A DNA stretch of 64,000 nt from Streptomyces sp. R21 (lineage in GTDB: Bacteria > Actinomycetota > Actinomycetes > Streptomycetales > Streptomycetaceae): positions 1,674,001 through 1,738,000 of the forward strand of contig NZ_CP163435.1 of the NCBI RefSeq assembly GCF_041051975.1, read 5' to 3'. How positions within the stretch are numbered: the first letter of the stretch is position 1; each line of letters begins with the position of its first letter. Below the pieces are notes generated by a model. It made no database searches, was not told the DNA's origin, and saw only the letters and a list, made by a program, of their open reading frames with translations. Shown here one piece after another: positions 16,959 to 25,504 of the stretch. The translations under genes and the position numbers were made by a program.

Positions 16959-17745
16959 GCCTGGGCTCGACGGCGACCGCACGCCGCACCGCCCGCAGGA
17001 GCACCATGCCCGTGTCGCCGTACTCGGGAAGTGTGGGGTCCTTCGGTACACGGGTGACGCGCAGCCGCTGCGTGTACGGGGCGAAGACGTCACGGACGGT
17101 CTCCGCGTCGACCGGGCAGGCCGGCCAGCGCAGCCCGGAGGCGATGCGGTAGCTCGGCATGTTCTCCATGAAGGCGGCGACGAGGAGGCCGCCCGGGCGG
17201 ACCGAGCGGACGAACGCGCGGCACAGCGCGGCGAATTCGCCCAGGTCCTCGGTGACGCTCTCGGCCACGAAGTTCATCGACGCCAGGCCGTAGGCGCCGT
17301 CCGGCAGAGTGCGGGCGCTGCCCGGTACGACCCGTACCCGGGCCAGGGCTTCGCGGAGCCGGGCGGGCAGGGCCGGGTCGAGGGCCCGGCACAGGTCGTA
17401 GAAGGCAGTCCAGTGCGGGTCGGGGCCGTACCGCAGCTGACGGGTGAGATAGGCGATGTTGCTCGCGCCGGGCTCGACGGCGTCGATACGGCGACTGGCC
17501 GCGGCGGCCTGCATGAGGGGGTAGAGGTTGGGTCCGGTGCCGCACTCCACGGAGCGGGCGATGCTTGCGGGCGCGAGCTCCCGGTACACGCCCGCGTGGT
17601 GCCGGATGACGGCCGCGTCCGAGGGGTGGAGCCTGCGGTAGTTCTCGTCGAGGTAGGCGTCCACGGGCCAGCGGTCCCAGTCGGCGTCCGCGTTGCGCCG
17701 GTGCTCGGGTGCCCGGCTCGCGAACCCCGGTGTCTTCATGGCCAT
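16915..17745 (-). CDS. NNMT/PNMT/TEMT-like small-molecule methyltransferase
   Basis: A 276-residue class I methyltransferase. The SAM-binding loop is VECGTGPNLYPLM near residue 65, followed by DAVEPGASNIAYL, a post-motif helix, YGLASMNFVAESVTED and FVRSVRPGGLLVAAFM. The arrangement is that of N-methyltransferases of the NNMT/PNMT/TEMT family, which act on small amines. Its start overlaps the stop of the GGDEF-EAL-oxoamine synthase gene (ATGs at 17745 and 17739; the second forms an ATGA), so it is translated with that protein. An amine or amino-ketone made by the PLP domain would be a logical substrate; this is inference. Confidence 0.8.
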   Translation of the reverse strand: MAMKTPGFASRAPEHRRNADADWDRWPVDAYLDENYRRLHPSDAAVIRHHAGVYRELAPASIARSVECGTGPNLYPLMQAAAASRRIDAVEPGASNIAYLTRQLRYGPDPHWTAFYDLCRALDPALPARLREALARVRVVPGSARTLPDGAYGLASMNFVAESVTEDLGEFAALCRAFVRSVRPGGLLVAAFMENMPSYRIASGLRWPACPVDAETVRDVFAPYTQRLRVTRVPKDPTLPEYGDTGMVLLRAVRRAVAVEPRLSPGGAGTAPRTAT

Positions 17746-20700
17746 GGTCGTTCACCGGCCGGGGTGGTCCGCTTCAGGGGGAACCGTTCGGCGACCGAGG
17801 TCAGCACGTCGTTGAGCCGGTCGATCTCGTCGTCGGTGTTCCGCGCGGTGACCTGGATGCGGAAGCCGGCTTCGTCGCGGGGCACCAGCGGGTAGGCGGC
17901 GAGGGTGACGTAGACGCCGTGGTCCCACAGGTACTCGCCGACGGCAGTGAGGTCGGCGCCCTCGGCGAGCGGGATCTCGATGATCGGCAGTCCGTCGGTG
18001 TTCGGGGTGGCGAGGCCCAGACGGCGCACATGGTCCAGCACCCGCTCCGTCTTGCGGTGCAGGTCGGCTCGAATGACGTCGCCGCGGCGCTCGTTGACGT
18101 CGAGGCCCGCCAGCGCGGTGGCGAGGGAGGCCGTCGGGGAGGGACCGGAGTAGAGGTAGGGGCTCGCCGCGACCTTCAGGTGTGCCTTGAGGGCGGGTGG
18201 CGCGGTGAGGAACGCCAGCAGGGACGAGTACGCCTTGGAGAAGCCGCCGACCAGCACGACGTCGTCGTACGACTCCCCGAAGTGGCGGACCACGCAGTTG
18301 CCGCGGGTGCCGTACGGGGAGCTTTCTGCGACGCTGCGTTCGCCGATGATCCCGAATCCATGGGCGTCGTCGACGTAGAGCAGCGCGCCCTCGGCCCGGC
18401 AGACGCCGAGCAGTTCCGGCAGGTCGGGGAGGTTGCCCGTCATGCTGTTGACGCCGTCGAGGCAGACCAGTTTGGGGACACCGACGGGCGCGGCGCGCAG
18501 CAACTGCCGCAGCTCGTCGGGGCGTTCGGCGTGGAAGCGCCGCACCGTCGCGCCCTGCTCGTGGGCCACCAGACAGCCGTCGTACATGGTGCGGTGCGCC
18601 CGCGCCTCGACGAAGACATGGCCTCCCGCGCCGCTTCGGCCGGTGGCCAGCACCGGGATCACCGAGGCGTGGATCAGGGTGATCGTCGGCAGGAGCAGGA
18701 CGTCGGGGGCGCCGAGCAGCTCGGCCAGCCGCTCCTCGATCTGCGGGTACAGGCGGGGGTTGCCGATCAGCCGGGACCAGCTGGGGTGGGTGCCCCAGCG
18801 GCGGACATGGGGGGTGATGGCGTCGATGATCTCGGGCTCCAGGTCGAAGCCCAGGTAGTTGCAGGAGGCGAAGTCGGTGAGCCAGTGGTCGCCACTGCGG
18901 ATGCGCCGGCCGCGTATCTCGTCGATCACCGCGTCGCACATCCGGCTGCTTCGGTGCAGCCGTGCGAGTTCGTCCCAGCGCTGCGCCCTGCGGGCCACGG
19001 TCCCGGCCTGGGAACGGTTCCGGCTCCCCCGTGCCGCGGACGAGGGGTGCCGCCCGGAGAACTGCCGTTCCTGGCCGGCCAGCAGGACGTGCTGTGCCTC
19101 CTCCGCCGCCATCGGCCGCGCGAACAGGAATCCCTGCCCGTAGCGGCAGCCCATGGCGCCGAGCAGATCGCGCTGCCCGTCGTTCTCGATGCCCTCGGCG
19201 ATCACCTGGAGTCCGAGCACATCGGCGATGCGGACGATGCCCTCCACGAGGGCGACCTGCTGGCCGTCGGTGACGATGTCATCGATGAAGGACTTGTCCA
19301 CCTTGAGTACGTCGATGGGGAACTCGCGCAGATAGCTGAGCGAGGAGAATCCGGTGCCGAAGTCGTCGATCGCGAGGGAGACCCCGAGATCCTTCAGGGT
19401 GCGCATGGCGGTCCGGATCTGCGGGTCGCGGCGGACCAGCACCGACTCCGTGAGCTCCAGGACCAGCGATCCCGGGGCCAGGCCGGAGGTGTCGAGGACC
19501 TTGCGCACCTCGTCCACGAACCCGGCGTCACGGAACTGACGGGCCGACACGTTCACGTTGAGGTAGAGAGGTTCCGGCCCCGGCCGCAGGCGCTGCCAGC
19601 CGGCGATGTCGGCGGCGGCTTGCTCAAGTACCCAGGCGCCGAGCGGCGTGATGTCCCCGGTCTCCTCGGCCAGGGCGATGAACTGGTCCGGCGGCACCAG
19701 TCCGCGCCTTTCGTGCGGCCAGCGGATCAGCGCCTCGAATCCGACGATGCGACCGGTGACGATCTCGACGACCGGCTGGTAGCGCAGGGTGAAGGCGTGA
19801 TCGGTGAGCGCCTGGCCCAGGCCGGCCTGCAGTTCGTGGCGCTCGGCCATGCCGGTGTGCAGATCGGGGTGGTAGCGCTGCCACTGCCGTTTGCCCGCGG
19901 TCTTGGCGGCGTACAGGGCGAGGTCGGCGTGGCCCAGGAGGTCCTCGGCCTCGTCGCCGGCCTCCGCGGTCGCCACTCCGACGCAGGCCGAGACGCTGGT
20001 GGATCCGCTCAACAGCCGGAACGGGCGGGCCAGGGCCTGCACGATCTGCGCCGCGAGCGCCTCGGCGTCGGCCGGGTCCCTGGCGCCCTCCATGAGTACG
20101 GCGAACTCGTCGCCGCCCAGCCGGGCCGCGGTGTCGCTGAGCCGCAGCGCCGCGGTCAGCCGCTGCGCGACGGCGACCAGGAGTTCGTCGCCGACGGAGT
20201 GGCCCATCATGTCGTTGACGACCTTGAAGTCGTCGAGATCGACGAAGAGCACAGAGGTGACGACGGCGTCCCGGCGGCCACGCAGCAGGGCGCGCTCGAT
20301 GCGCTCCAGCAGCAGGACGCGGTTGGGCAGTCCGGTGAGCGAGTCGTGGAAGGCCCGGTGGATGAGCTCGCGTTCGAGCTGGCGTTGTTCGGTCACGTCC
20401 CGGAGGGTGAGGACGACGCCGTGCACGGTCTGTTCGTGGCGCAGGTTCCGGCACCGGACCTCGACGTCGAGACGTCCTTCCTCGCCCTGCACCACCTGCC
20501 AGTCGTCGCGGATGTCCAGGTCCTCCCCGGCTCGGGTGCGGACGAGAGTGCGCACGGCGCGCTCGTGGTCCCGGGCGACCACCAGCCCGGCGAGCGGGGT
20601 GCCGCCGTGCAGATCGCGCCCGAACATGCCGTCCGCCGACGGGCTGGCGTAGCGGACGGTGTTGTCGTCGTCGACGATCAGGATGACGTCCGAGGTGTTG

Positions 20701-22151
20701 TGGATGAGGGTGCGGAAGTACGCCTCGCTGTTTCGGCGGTTGATCTCCTCGCTCAGTCCGACCCGGGCCAGCGCCAACGCGGCCTGGGCGGCCAGCGACT
20801 CCGCCAGGCCCGACATCTCCTGGAGTCTCTTCACGGGACCCGCCAGGAGGAGCGCACCGATCAGCGGCCCCGACGCGCCGGCCGCCTCGCTCTTCAGCGG
20901 GCACAGCAGCGCGGCGCAGGACGGCGGGAGAGCGGCGGCGATGTCGGGGCCGAGATCGCCGACGTCGGTCAACCGGGTGCCCCGGGACAGCAGAGCCGAC
21001 ACGTCCTCGTCGGGCAACCGGACGTCGAGACGCCGGTTTGCGGGGTGTCCCGGGGTGGCTATGGGGCGGAGCGAGGTTCGGTCGGCGTCGAAGACGAACA
21101 GCATCGCCGCGTGGGCGGTGTCGGGTCGGAACAGCGTGGCTGCCGCCGCCCTGACGGCGCGGGCCACCTCCTGCGGGCTCACGGCTCCGACCAGCGACAC
21201 CGCGGCCACGCGCAGACCGCGTTCACGGGCAACGGCCTTGCGGTGTTCGACGACCAGTCCCCACAGGCGGGCCAGTACGAGCAGGAACATCGCTCCGGAG
21301 AAGACCGCGGTGACCGCGACGTCTTGGATGCTTCCGCGCAGGGACTGGGCCGCCAGCATCACGGGCGCCACCAGACTGGCTCCGCCGAGGAAGGCCAGCC
21401 GCCACTTGGCGAGGCCAGGGTCGGGCGGGGCTATCGGCTCGGTCAGCCGCACCATGGACGGGTGCAGGGCCGCGAGGCCCCAGGCAGTGAAGAAGACCAC
21501 CCAGCCCAGGTCCATGGGGGTGCCGACCTGCCACGTTCCCTGTATCTGGAGAATTCCGTACAGCACGTCGGACACGAGGATGCCGATGGTGCCTGCGGTC
21601 AGCAGCTGCACCGAGCGTTCGCGGATGCCGCCGAGGGTGAGCAGCCGTACGAGCATGGCCAGGATCAGCACGTCGCCCAGCGGATAGGCCACCGAGATCG
21701 CCCGCTCCAGCCAGGTCTGCCCTTCGGCCTGTGCCAGCGGGTTGATCAGATGTACCCAGGAGAGCAGCGCGAGGCCCGAGGTGAGGATCAGGGCGTCCAG
21801 CAGCCCGGCGAGGTCGCGGGCCGCGCAGCGGAAGTGGATGAAGCCGAAGATCCCGACGGCGAAGAGCGGATACGTGGACAGGTAGAAGACGTCCGCCACG
21901 GAGGGGAACGGGTTCTGCTGGTCGAAGACGGATTCGAGGATGTTGTAGGCGGTGTCCCCGGCGGTGAAGGCGAGGTTGGCCCCGGCGAGCAGCAGCCACG
22001 GCCAGCGGCGCGCGGGGCGGTGCAGATGGACGCCCAGGAGGATGGCGGCGACTCCGCCGAGGCCGATCATGGCCCAGCCCACGGTGTGCCAGGACGGCAC
22101 GAGGAGATAGCCGAGGGTGGGCGGGATGACGCAGAGGACGTACACGGCCAT
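17736..22151 (-). CDS. Membrane GAF-PAS-GGDEF-EAL protein fused to an alpha-oxoamine synthase (PLP) domain
   Basis: About 1471 residues in one uninterrupted frame. Residues 1-280: eight to ten membrane helices. About 320-470: GAF-like. About 485-600: PAS (VDDDNTVRYASPS). GGDEF domain: RLGGDEFAVLM with GGDEF at 679-683 and an RLSD I-site (RxxD) five residues before it. EAL domain: FEALIRW at 805-811, NVNVSARQF, LELTES, AIDDFGTGFSSL, KVDKSFI, AEGIEN, YGQGF; all key residues are present, so both cyclase and phosphodiesterase activity are possible. About 1071-1471: a complete fold-type I PLP enzyme of the BioF/KBL/SPT/CqsA family, with SCNYLGF, LDGVNSMTGNLPDL, YVDDAHGFG and the Schiff-base lysine in GGFSKAYSS (Lys1306). 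That family condenses acyl-CoA with an amino acid. The start is uncertain: ATG 22151 precedes the first helix but lacks a ribosome site, and upstream GTGs are in frame. Confidence 0.85.
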   Translation of the reverse strand: MAVYVLCVIPPTLGYLLVPSWHTVGWAMIGLGGVAAILLGVHLHRPARRWPWLLLAGANLAFTAGDTAYNILESVFDQQNPFPSVADVFYLSTYPLFAVGIFGFIHFRCAARDLAGLLDALILTSGLALLSWVHLINPLAQAEGQTWLERAISVAYPLGDVLILAMLVRLLTLGGIRERSVQLLTAGTIGILVSDVLYGILQIQGTWQVGTPMDLGWVVFFTAWGLAALHPSMVRLTEPIAPPDPGLAKWRLAFLGGASLVAPVMLAAQSLRGSIQDVAVTAVFSGAMFLLVLARLWGLVVEHRKAVARERGLRVAAVSLVGAVSPQEVARAVRAAAATLFRPDTAHAAMLFVFDADRTSLRPIATPGHPANRRLDVRLPDEDVSALLSRGTRLTDVGDLGPDIAAALPPSCAALLCPLKSEAAGASGPLIGALLLAGPVKRLQEMSGLAESLAAQAALALARVGLSEEINRRNSEAYFRTLIHNTSDVILIVDDDNTVRYASPSADGMFGRDLHGGTPLAGLVVARDHERAVRTLVRTRAGEDLDIRDDWQVVQGEEGRLDVEVRCRNLRHEQTVHGVVLTLRDVTEQRQLERELIHRAFHDSLTGLPNRVLLLERIERALLRGRRDAVVTSVLFVDLDDFKVVNDMMGHSVGDELLVAVAQRLTAALRLSDTAARLGGDEFAVLMEGARDPADAEALAAQIVQALARPFRLLSGSTSVSACVGVATAEAGDEAEDLLGHADLALYAAKTAGKRQWQRYHPDLHTGMAERHELQAGLGQALTDHAFTLRYQPVVEIVTGRIVGFEALIRWPHERRGLVPPDQFIALAEETGDITPLGAWVLEQAAADIAGWQRLRPGPEPLYLNVNVSARQFRDAGFVDEVRKVLDTSGLAPGSLVLELTESVLVRRDPQIRTAMRTLKDLGVSLAIDDFGTGFSSLSYLREFPIDVLKVDKSFIDDIVTDGQQVALVEGIVRIADVLGLQVIAEGIENDGQRDLLGAMGCRYGQGFLFARPMAAEEAQHVLLAGQERQFSGRHPSSAARGSRNRSQAGTVARRAQRWDELARLHRSSRMCDAVIDEIRGRRIRSGDHWLTDFASCNYLGFDLEPEIIDAITPHVRRWGTHPSWSRLIGNPRLYPQIEERLAELLGAPDVLLLPTITLIHASVIPVLATGRSGAGGHVFVEARAHRTMYDGCLVAHEQGATVRRFHAERPDELRQLLRAAPVGVPKLVCLDGVNSMTGNLPDLPELLGVCRAEGALLYVDDAHGFGIIGERSVAESSPYGTRGNCVVRHFGESYDDVVLVGGFSKAYSSLLAFLTAPPALKAHLKVAASPYLYSGPSPTASLATALAGLDVNERRGDVIRADLHRKTERVLDHVRRLGLATPNTDGLPIIEIPLAEGADLTAVGEYLWDHGVYVTLAAYPLVPRDEAGFRIQVTARNTDDEIDRLNDVLTSVAERFPLKRTTPAGERPWP

Positions 22152-22405
22152 CAGCCGTGGATACGCCCGGCTGTCCGTCGGAGATCCCGGTCCCTGTGTG
22201 GCCGCCGTCGCCTTCGCCGTGGCCCTGGCCGTGATCCGCCGTCCGCCGGAGGGGGGCGGTCGCCTCCGCGGGATGCGCTCACCGATGCGCCGGAACGGCC
22301 TCTCATGACCTGGGGGCTTTAGCACGATATACAACACTTTGCCCCGATTGACATGGTGGGGGCAACAGGGGCAACAGGGGCCGGAGGGAAAGCGGCCCAC
22401 GCGAA

Positions 22406-22441
22406 AAGGGCCCCCACAGGCTCTCGCCTGCGAAGACCCTT
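22406..22441 (-). terminator. Probable terminator after tRNA-Pro
   Basis: Immediately after the tRNA the transcript can form AAGGGTC paired with GGCCCTT enclosing a perfect CAGGC-GAGA-GCCTG hairpin, with TTTT at the closing end. It also separates the tRNA from the GGDEF-EAL gene. Confidence 0.55.
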
Positions 22442-22448
22442 CGCACTG

Positions 22449-22522
<74 letters not shown>

Positions 22523-22641
22523 ATACCCGTCTGACCTGGGGTTTCCCCGGGCCGCACGTGCACGGAAACAATACCGCACTCGGGCCGGTGGTCGCGCACT
22601 CGTTTCTTCGGGCCCGTCGGGCCTCGAAACAAAACCGTGGC

Positions 22642-22672
22642 TTGACCTGAAGTTCGATTGAGGTTGCACGAT
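22642..22672 (+). promoter_or_regulatory. Possible promoter of the transketolase pair (leaderless)
   Basis: TTGACC, 19 bp, CACGAT, with the ATG of the first gene only 7 nt beyond the -10 and no ribosome site in front of it. Together these suggest a leaderless transcript. Confidence 0.35.
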
Positions 22673-22679
22673 CTTCGAC

Positions 22680-23390
22680 ATGACGATCACAGCAGAGCGC
22701 GGACACGAGCGCTACGAGTACACGGACCTGCCCCGGCTGATGGGGTTGATGACCGGCGACGAGAAGCACGGGCCGGCGGCGACGTCCACGTTGGACGCGT
22801 TGTGGGTCCTCTACGACAGGGTGCTGCGGGTCGGACCGGAACGGATGGGCGATCCGGAGCGGGACCGGTTCCTGCTGTCCAAGGGGCACGGGCCGATGGC
22901 GTACTACGCCGTGCTCGCCGCCAAGGGGTTCCTGCCCGTCGGGTGGCTGCCGGACTTCGGCTCGTTCGACTCGCCGCTGGGGCACCACCCCGACCGCGTC
23001 CTGGTGCCGGGTGCCGAGATCGGCAGCGGGTCGCTCGGGCACGGGCTGCCGATCGCCGTCGGGACGGCGCTGGGACTGCGCGCGCAGGGGCTCGACGAGC
23101 CGCACGTCTGGGTGCTGATCGGCGACGCGGAACTGGACGAGGGCAGCAACCACGAGGCGATCGCGTACGCCGGACCGGCCGGACTCGACCGGCTGCACAC
23201 CCTCGTGATCGACAACTCCTCCGCGAGCCATGCCCGGCCCGGCGGGATCGCGGCCCGCTTCGAGGCCGCGGGCTGGTCCGCGGCGACCGTCGACGGCCGG
23301 GACCACGAAGCGCTGTACGCCGCCTTCACCGCGCCCCATCCGGGCCGCCCCCGCGTGGTCATCGCCCGGGTCGAACCGAAGTTCGCCTGA
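22680..23390 (+). CDS. Transketolase, N-terminal (TPP pyrophosphate-binding) subunit
   Basis: A 236-residue half-transketolase, slightly shorter than the usual 270-280. It has LSKGHGPMAYYAVLAAKG, the LGHHPD region, GSGSLGHGLPIAVGTALGL and the TPP motif GDAELDEGSNHEA...VIDN, in which the usual GDG is GDA. Together with the next gene it would form an alpha2beta2 enzyme that moves two-carbon ketol units between sugar phosphates. Split transketolases are often found in specialised pathways and not as the housekeeping enzyme. The ATG lacks a ribosome site; a TTGACC promoter ends just upstream. Confidence 0.88.
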   Translation: MTITAERGHERYEYTDLPRLMGLMTGDEKHGPAATSTLDALWVLYDRVLRVGPERMGDPERDRFLLSKGHGPMAYYAVLAAKGFLPVGWLPDFGSFDSPLGHHPDRVLVPGAEIGSGSLGHGLPIAVGTALGLRAQGLDEPHVWVLIGDAELDEGSNHEAIAYAGPAGLDRLHTLVIDNSSASHARPGGIAARFEAAGWSAATVDGRDHEALYAAFTAPHPGRPRVVIARVEPKFA

Positions 23391-23475
23391 GGTCCGCCGC
23401 TCCACCCCTCCGCCGACCGACTTCGTCCGGCCCTCGACATCCTGCACACCACCCTTTGGAAGGACACGCCATCCC

Positions 23476-24387
23476 ATGGACACCATGCGCGACCGTTTCG
23501 CCCCCGTCGTCACACGCCTCCTCGACGAGGACCCTCGGGTCGCGGTCGTCCTCGCCGAGATCGGCAAGGACGGTTTCGCCGAGGCGATGCGCAAGCATCC
23601 GGAGCGGGTGATCAACGTCGGCATTCGCGAACAACTCCTCATCGGGACCGGCGCGGGTCTGGCGCTGACCGGGCTGCGGCCCGTCATGCACACCTTCGCG
23701 AGCTTCCTCGTGGAGCGGCCCTTCGAACAGGTCAAGCTGGACCTCGGACACCAGAACGCGGGCGCGGTGCTCGTCAGCGCCGCCGCTTCCTTCGACTGGC
23801 CCGCCGGGGGCTTCACGCACATGGCGCCCGGCGATGTGGCCCTCCTCGACACGCTGGACGGCTGGACCGTGCATGTTCCGGGCCACCCGGACGAGGCCGA
23901 GACACTGCTTCGGCACGCGGTCGCCGCCGGCGACGACAAGGTGTACGTGCGACTGTCCGTGCAGTCCAACGCGCATGGGCTCGACGTCGACGGCGCCCGG
24001 TTCCTCACCGTGCGCGAGGGACGTGCCGGTGTGGTCGTCGCCGTGGGTCCGATGCTCGACTCCGTGCTGGAGGCCACGGAGGGACTCGACGTCACCGTGC
24101 TGTACGCGACGACCATCCGCCCCTTCGACGCGGCCGCGCTGCGCCGGGCCACCGAGACGGCGGGTGCCGAGGTCGTCCTCGTCGAGCCGTACTTGGCCGG
24201 CACGTCGATCGCCGCCGCCAACGACGCGCTCGCCGATGTGCCCCACCGGGTCCTCGGCCTCGGCGTGGGCCGCCGTGAGCTGCGCCGGTACGGGCGCATC
24301 GACGAGCACATGACCGCGCACGGACTCGACGCCGCGTCGCTGCGGACGCGGATCGACGGCTTCCTGGGGGCGGGGGTTCAGGTCTGA
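23476..24387 (+). CDS. Transketolase, C-terminal (pyrimidine-binding) subunit
   Basis: A 303-residue partner subunit. RVINVGIREQLLIGTGAGLAL carries the catalytic glutamate that activates the TPP aminopyrimidine; MHTFASFLVERPFEQVKLDL, the FTHMAPGDVALL region and a C-terminal transketolase domain (VVVAVGPMLDSVLEA) follow. GGAAGGA lies about 11 nt upstream of the ATG; a second ATG three codons on is possible. The gap to the N-terminal subunit is 85 bp, so they are very probably one operon. Confidence 0.88.
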   Translation: MDTMRDRFAPVVTRLLDEDPRVAVVLAEIGKDGFAEAMRKHPERVINVGIREQLLIGTGAGLALTGLRPVMHTFASFLVERPFEQVKLDLGHQNAGAVLVSAAASFDWPAGGFTHMAPGDVALLDTLDGWTVHVPGHPDEAETLLRHAVAAGDDKVYVRLSVQSNAHGLDVDGARFLTVREGRAGVVVAVGPMLDSVLEATEGLDVTVLYATTIRPFDAAALRRATETAGAEVVLVEPYLAGTSIAAANDALADVPHRVLGLGVGRRELRRYGRIDEHMTAHGLDAASLRTRIDGFLGAGVQV

Positions 24388-24476
24388 CCGGGAGGTGCGA
24401 CGGTGCGGCGGACGGGGCTCGACGACCCGGTGGCTCGGTCCGGGCCGGTAGCGCACCGACCACGACGTCCGGGTTT

Positions 24477-24836
24477 TCAGTCGGCTGCCGGAAGCCCCAA
24501 GTCCGGGTAGGACTCGAGCAGTCGGGGCGGGGCCGCCTGGCGCCAGGAGTCGGCGAGGATGTCACGGAGTTCGCCCTCGTCCTCCAGGGCCGCGAGGCGG
24601 ACCCGGACCCAGGCGAAGCCCGCCTCGTGGTCGGCGATCCAGAACTTGCGCGGCTCGGCCAGGGCCAGCTCGTCGCGCTCCTCCTTCGGGCAGCGCACGG
24701 CGATGGAGGTCTCCTCCTCGGGCAGCGTGGCGAACATCTTCCCCGCGACCCGGAAGGTGGGCATGCTCCAGGCGACCTTCTCCACCGTGTCCGGCAGGGA
24801 GAGGGCAATACGGCGTACGTCTTCGGCATCCGGCAT
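24477..24836 (-). CDS. MmcQ/YjbR family protein
   Basis: A 119-residue protein with the whole YjbR pattern: an N-terminal helix (AEDVRRIALSLPDTVEKVAW), MPTFRVAGKMFATL, a central strand pair (TSIAVRCPKEERDEL), FWIADHEAGFAWVRVRL and a helical end with WRQAAPPRLL. YjbR proteins have a double-wing fold and no established biochemical role. The ATG used is the family start; an in-frame GTG ten codons upstream has a better ribosome site. It is convergent with the transketolase genes. Confidence 0.8.
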   Translation of the reverse strand: MPDAEDVRRIALSLPDTVEKVAWSMPTFRVAGKMFATLPEEETSIAVRCPKEERDELALAEPRKFWIADHEAGFAWVRVRLAALEDEGELRDILADSWRQAAPPRLLESYPDLGLPAAD

Positions 24837-24970
24837 GAGACGCACCGTAGCCAATGCCACTGACAATCACCCGCCGAGCACGGCCCCGGCATTCACCTGG
24901 GGCTCTTCACGAAGGACAACGGGCGACGGACGACGGGCGACGCCCGCGCGACTGAGGCCCGTTCGGTCGT

Positions 24971-25504
24971 TCAGGCGCCGGGCGGGCCCACCTGCTTGTA
25001 GAAGATCGTCGTCGGACGCAGTACGCCGGTGGGTGTGGCCGCGTAGTCGGGGATCGCACCGATCCGGGTCCAGCCCGCGGTGCGGTAGAGGGTTTCGGCG
25101 GGGCTGTCGGTCTCGGTGTCCAGGTGCAGGAGCGTCACGCCCGCCGCGGCGGCCGCGTGTTCGGCGGTGGTCAGAAGCGTGCGGCCGAGGCCTTGTCCAC
25201 GGCCGTCCCGGTGCACCATCAGCTTCACGATCTCGGCGCGGTGGCGGCTGTTGGGCTTGTCCGGGAAGGCGAGACCGACAGTGCCGATCACACGGTCCGC
25301 CGCGTCCCGTGCCACCCACACGGCGAGCCGGCCGCCGGACACCGCGTCCGCGCGCTCCGCCCACCAGCCGGCTGCCTCCGCACGGTCGAGCGGGGCGAGG
25401 AACCCGATCGAGGCTCCGCCGTGCACGGTGTCGGTCAGCAGCTCCGCCAACTCGTCGACAGACGAGAGGAGTTGGGCGGCACTCAACCGGGAGACGGTAC
25501 TCAC
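24971..25504 (-). CDS. GNAT family N-acetyltransferase
   Basis: A 177-residue acetyltransferase. It has RLAVWVARDAADRVIGTVGLAF (strands 3-4), EIVKLMVHRDGRGQGLGRTLL, the acetyl-CoA pyrophosphate loop (R-G-Q-G-L-G), a following helix TTAEHAAAAAG and LYRTAGWTRIGAIPDYA. The substrate is unknown. The GTG start overlaps the stop of the XRE-cupin gene (GTGA), so the two form an operon, and the acetyltransferase is probably controlled by that regulator. Confidence 0.85.
   Translation of the reverse strand: MSTVSRLSAAQLLSSVDELAELLTDTVHGGASIGFLAPLDRAEAAGWWAERADAVSGGRLAVWVARDAADRVIGTVGLAFPDKPNSRHRAEIVKLMVHRDGRGQGLGRTLLTTAEHAAAAAGVTLLHLDTETDSPAETLYRTAGWTRIGAIPDYAATPTGVLRPTTIFYKQVGPPGA

Noticed and set aside
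18941..18941. Internal ATG as the start of a separate oxoamine synthase gene
   Set aside because: No ribosome site precedes it and the frame is continuous with the EAL domain through a linker of about 45 residues; it remains possible as a minor start.
17709..22322. A 1537-codon open frame on the plus strand opposite the GGDEF-EAL fusion gene
   Set aside because: It mirrors the high third-position G+C of the real gene; no motif, no ribosome site, composition dominated by Gly, Arg, Asp and Val.
22320..22345. A partial match (ATATACAAC) to the polysaccharide operator upstream of the GGDEF-EAL gene
   Set aside because: Only 9 bp agree, at one edge, with no inverted repeat; not enough to claim a third site.
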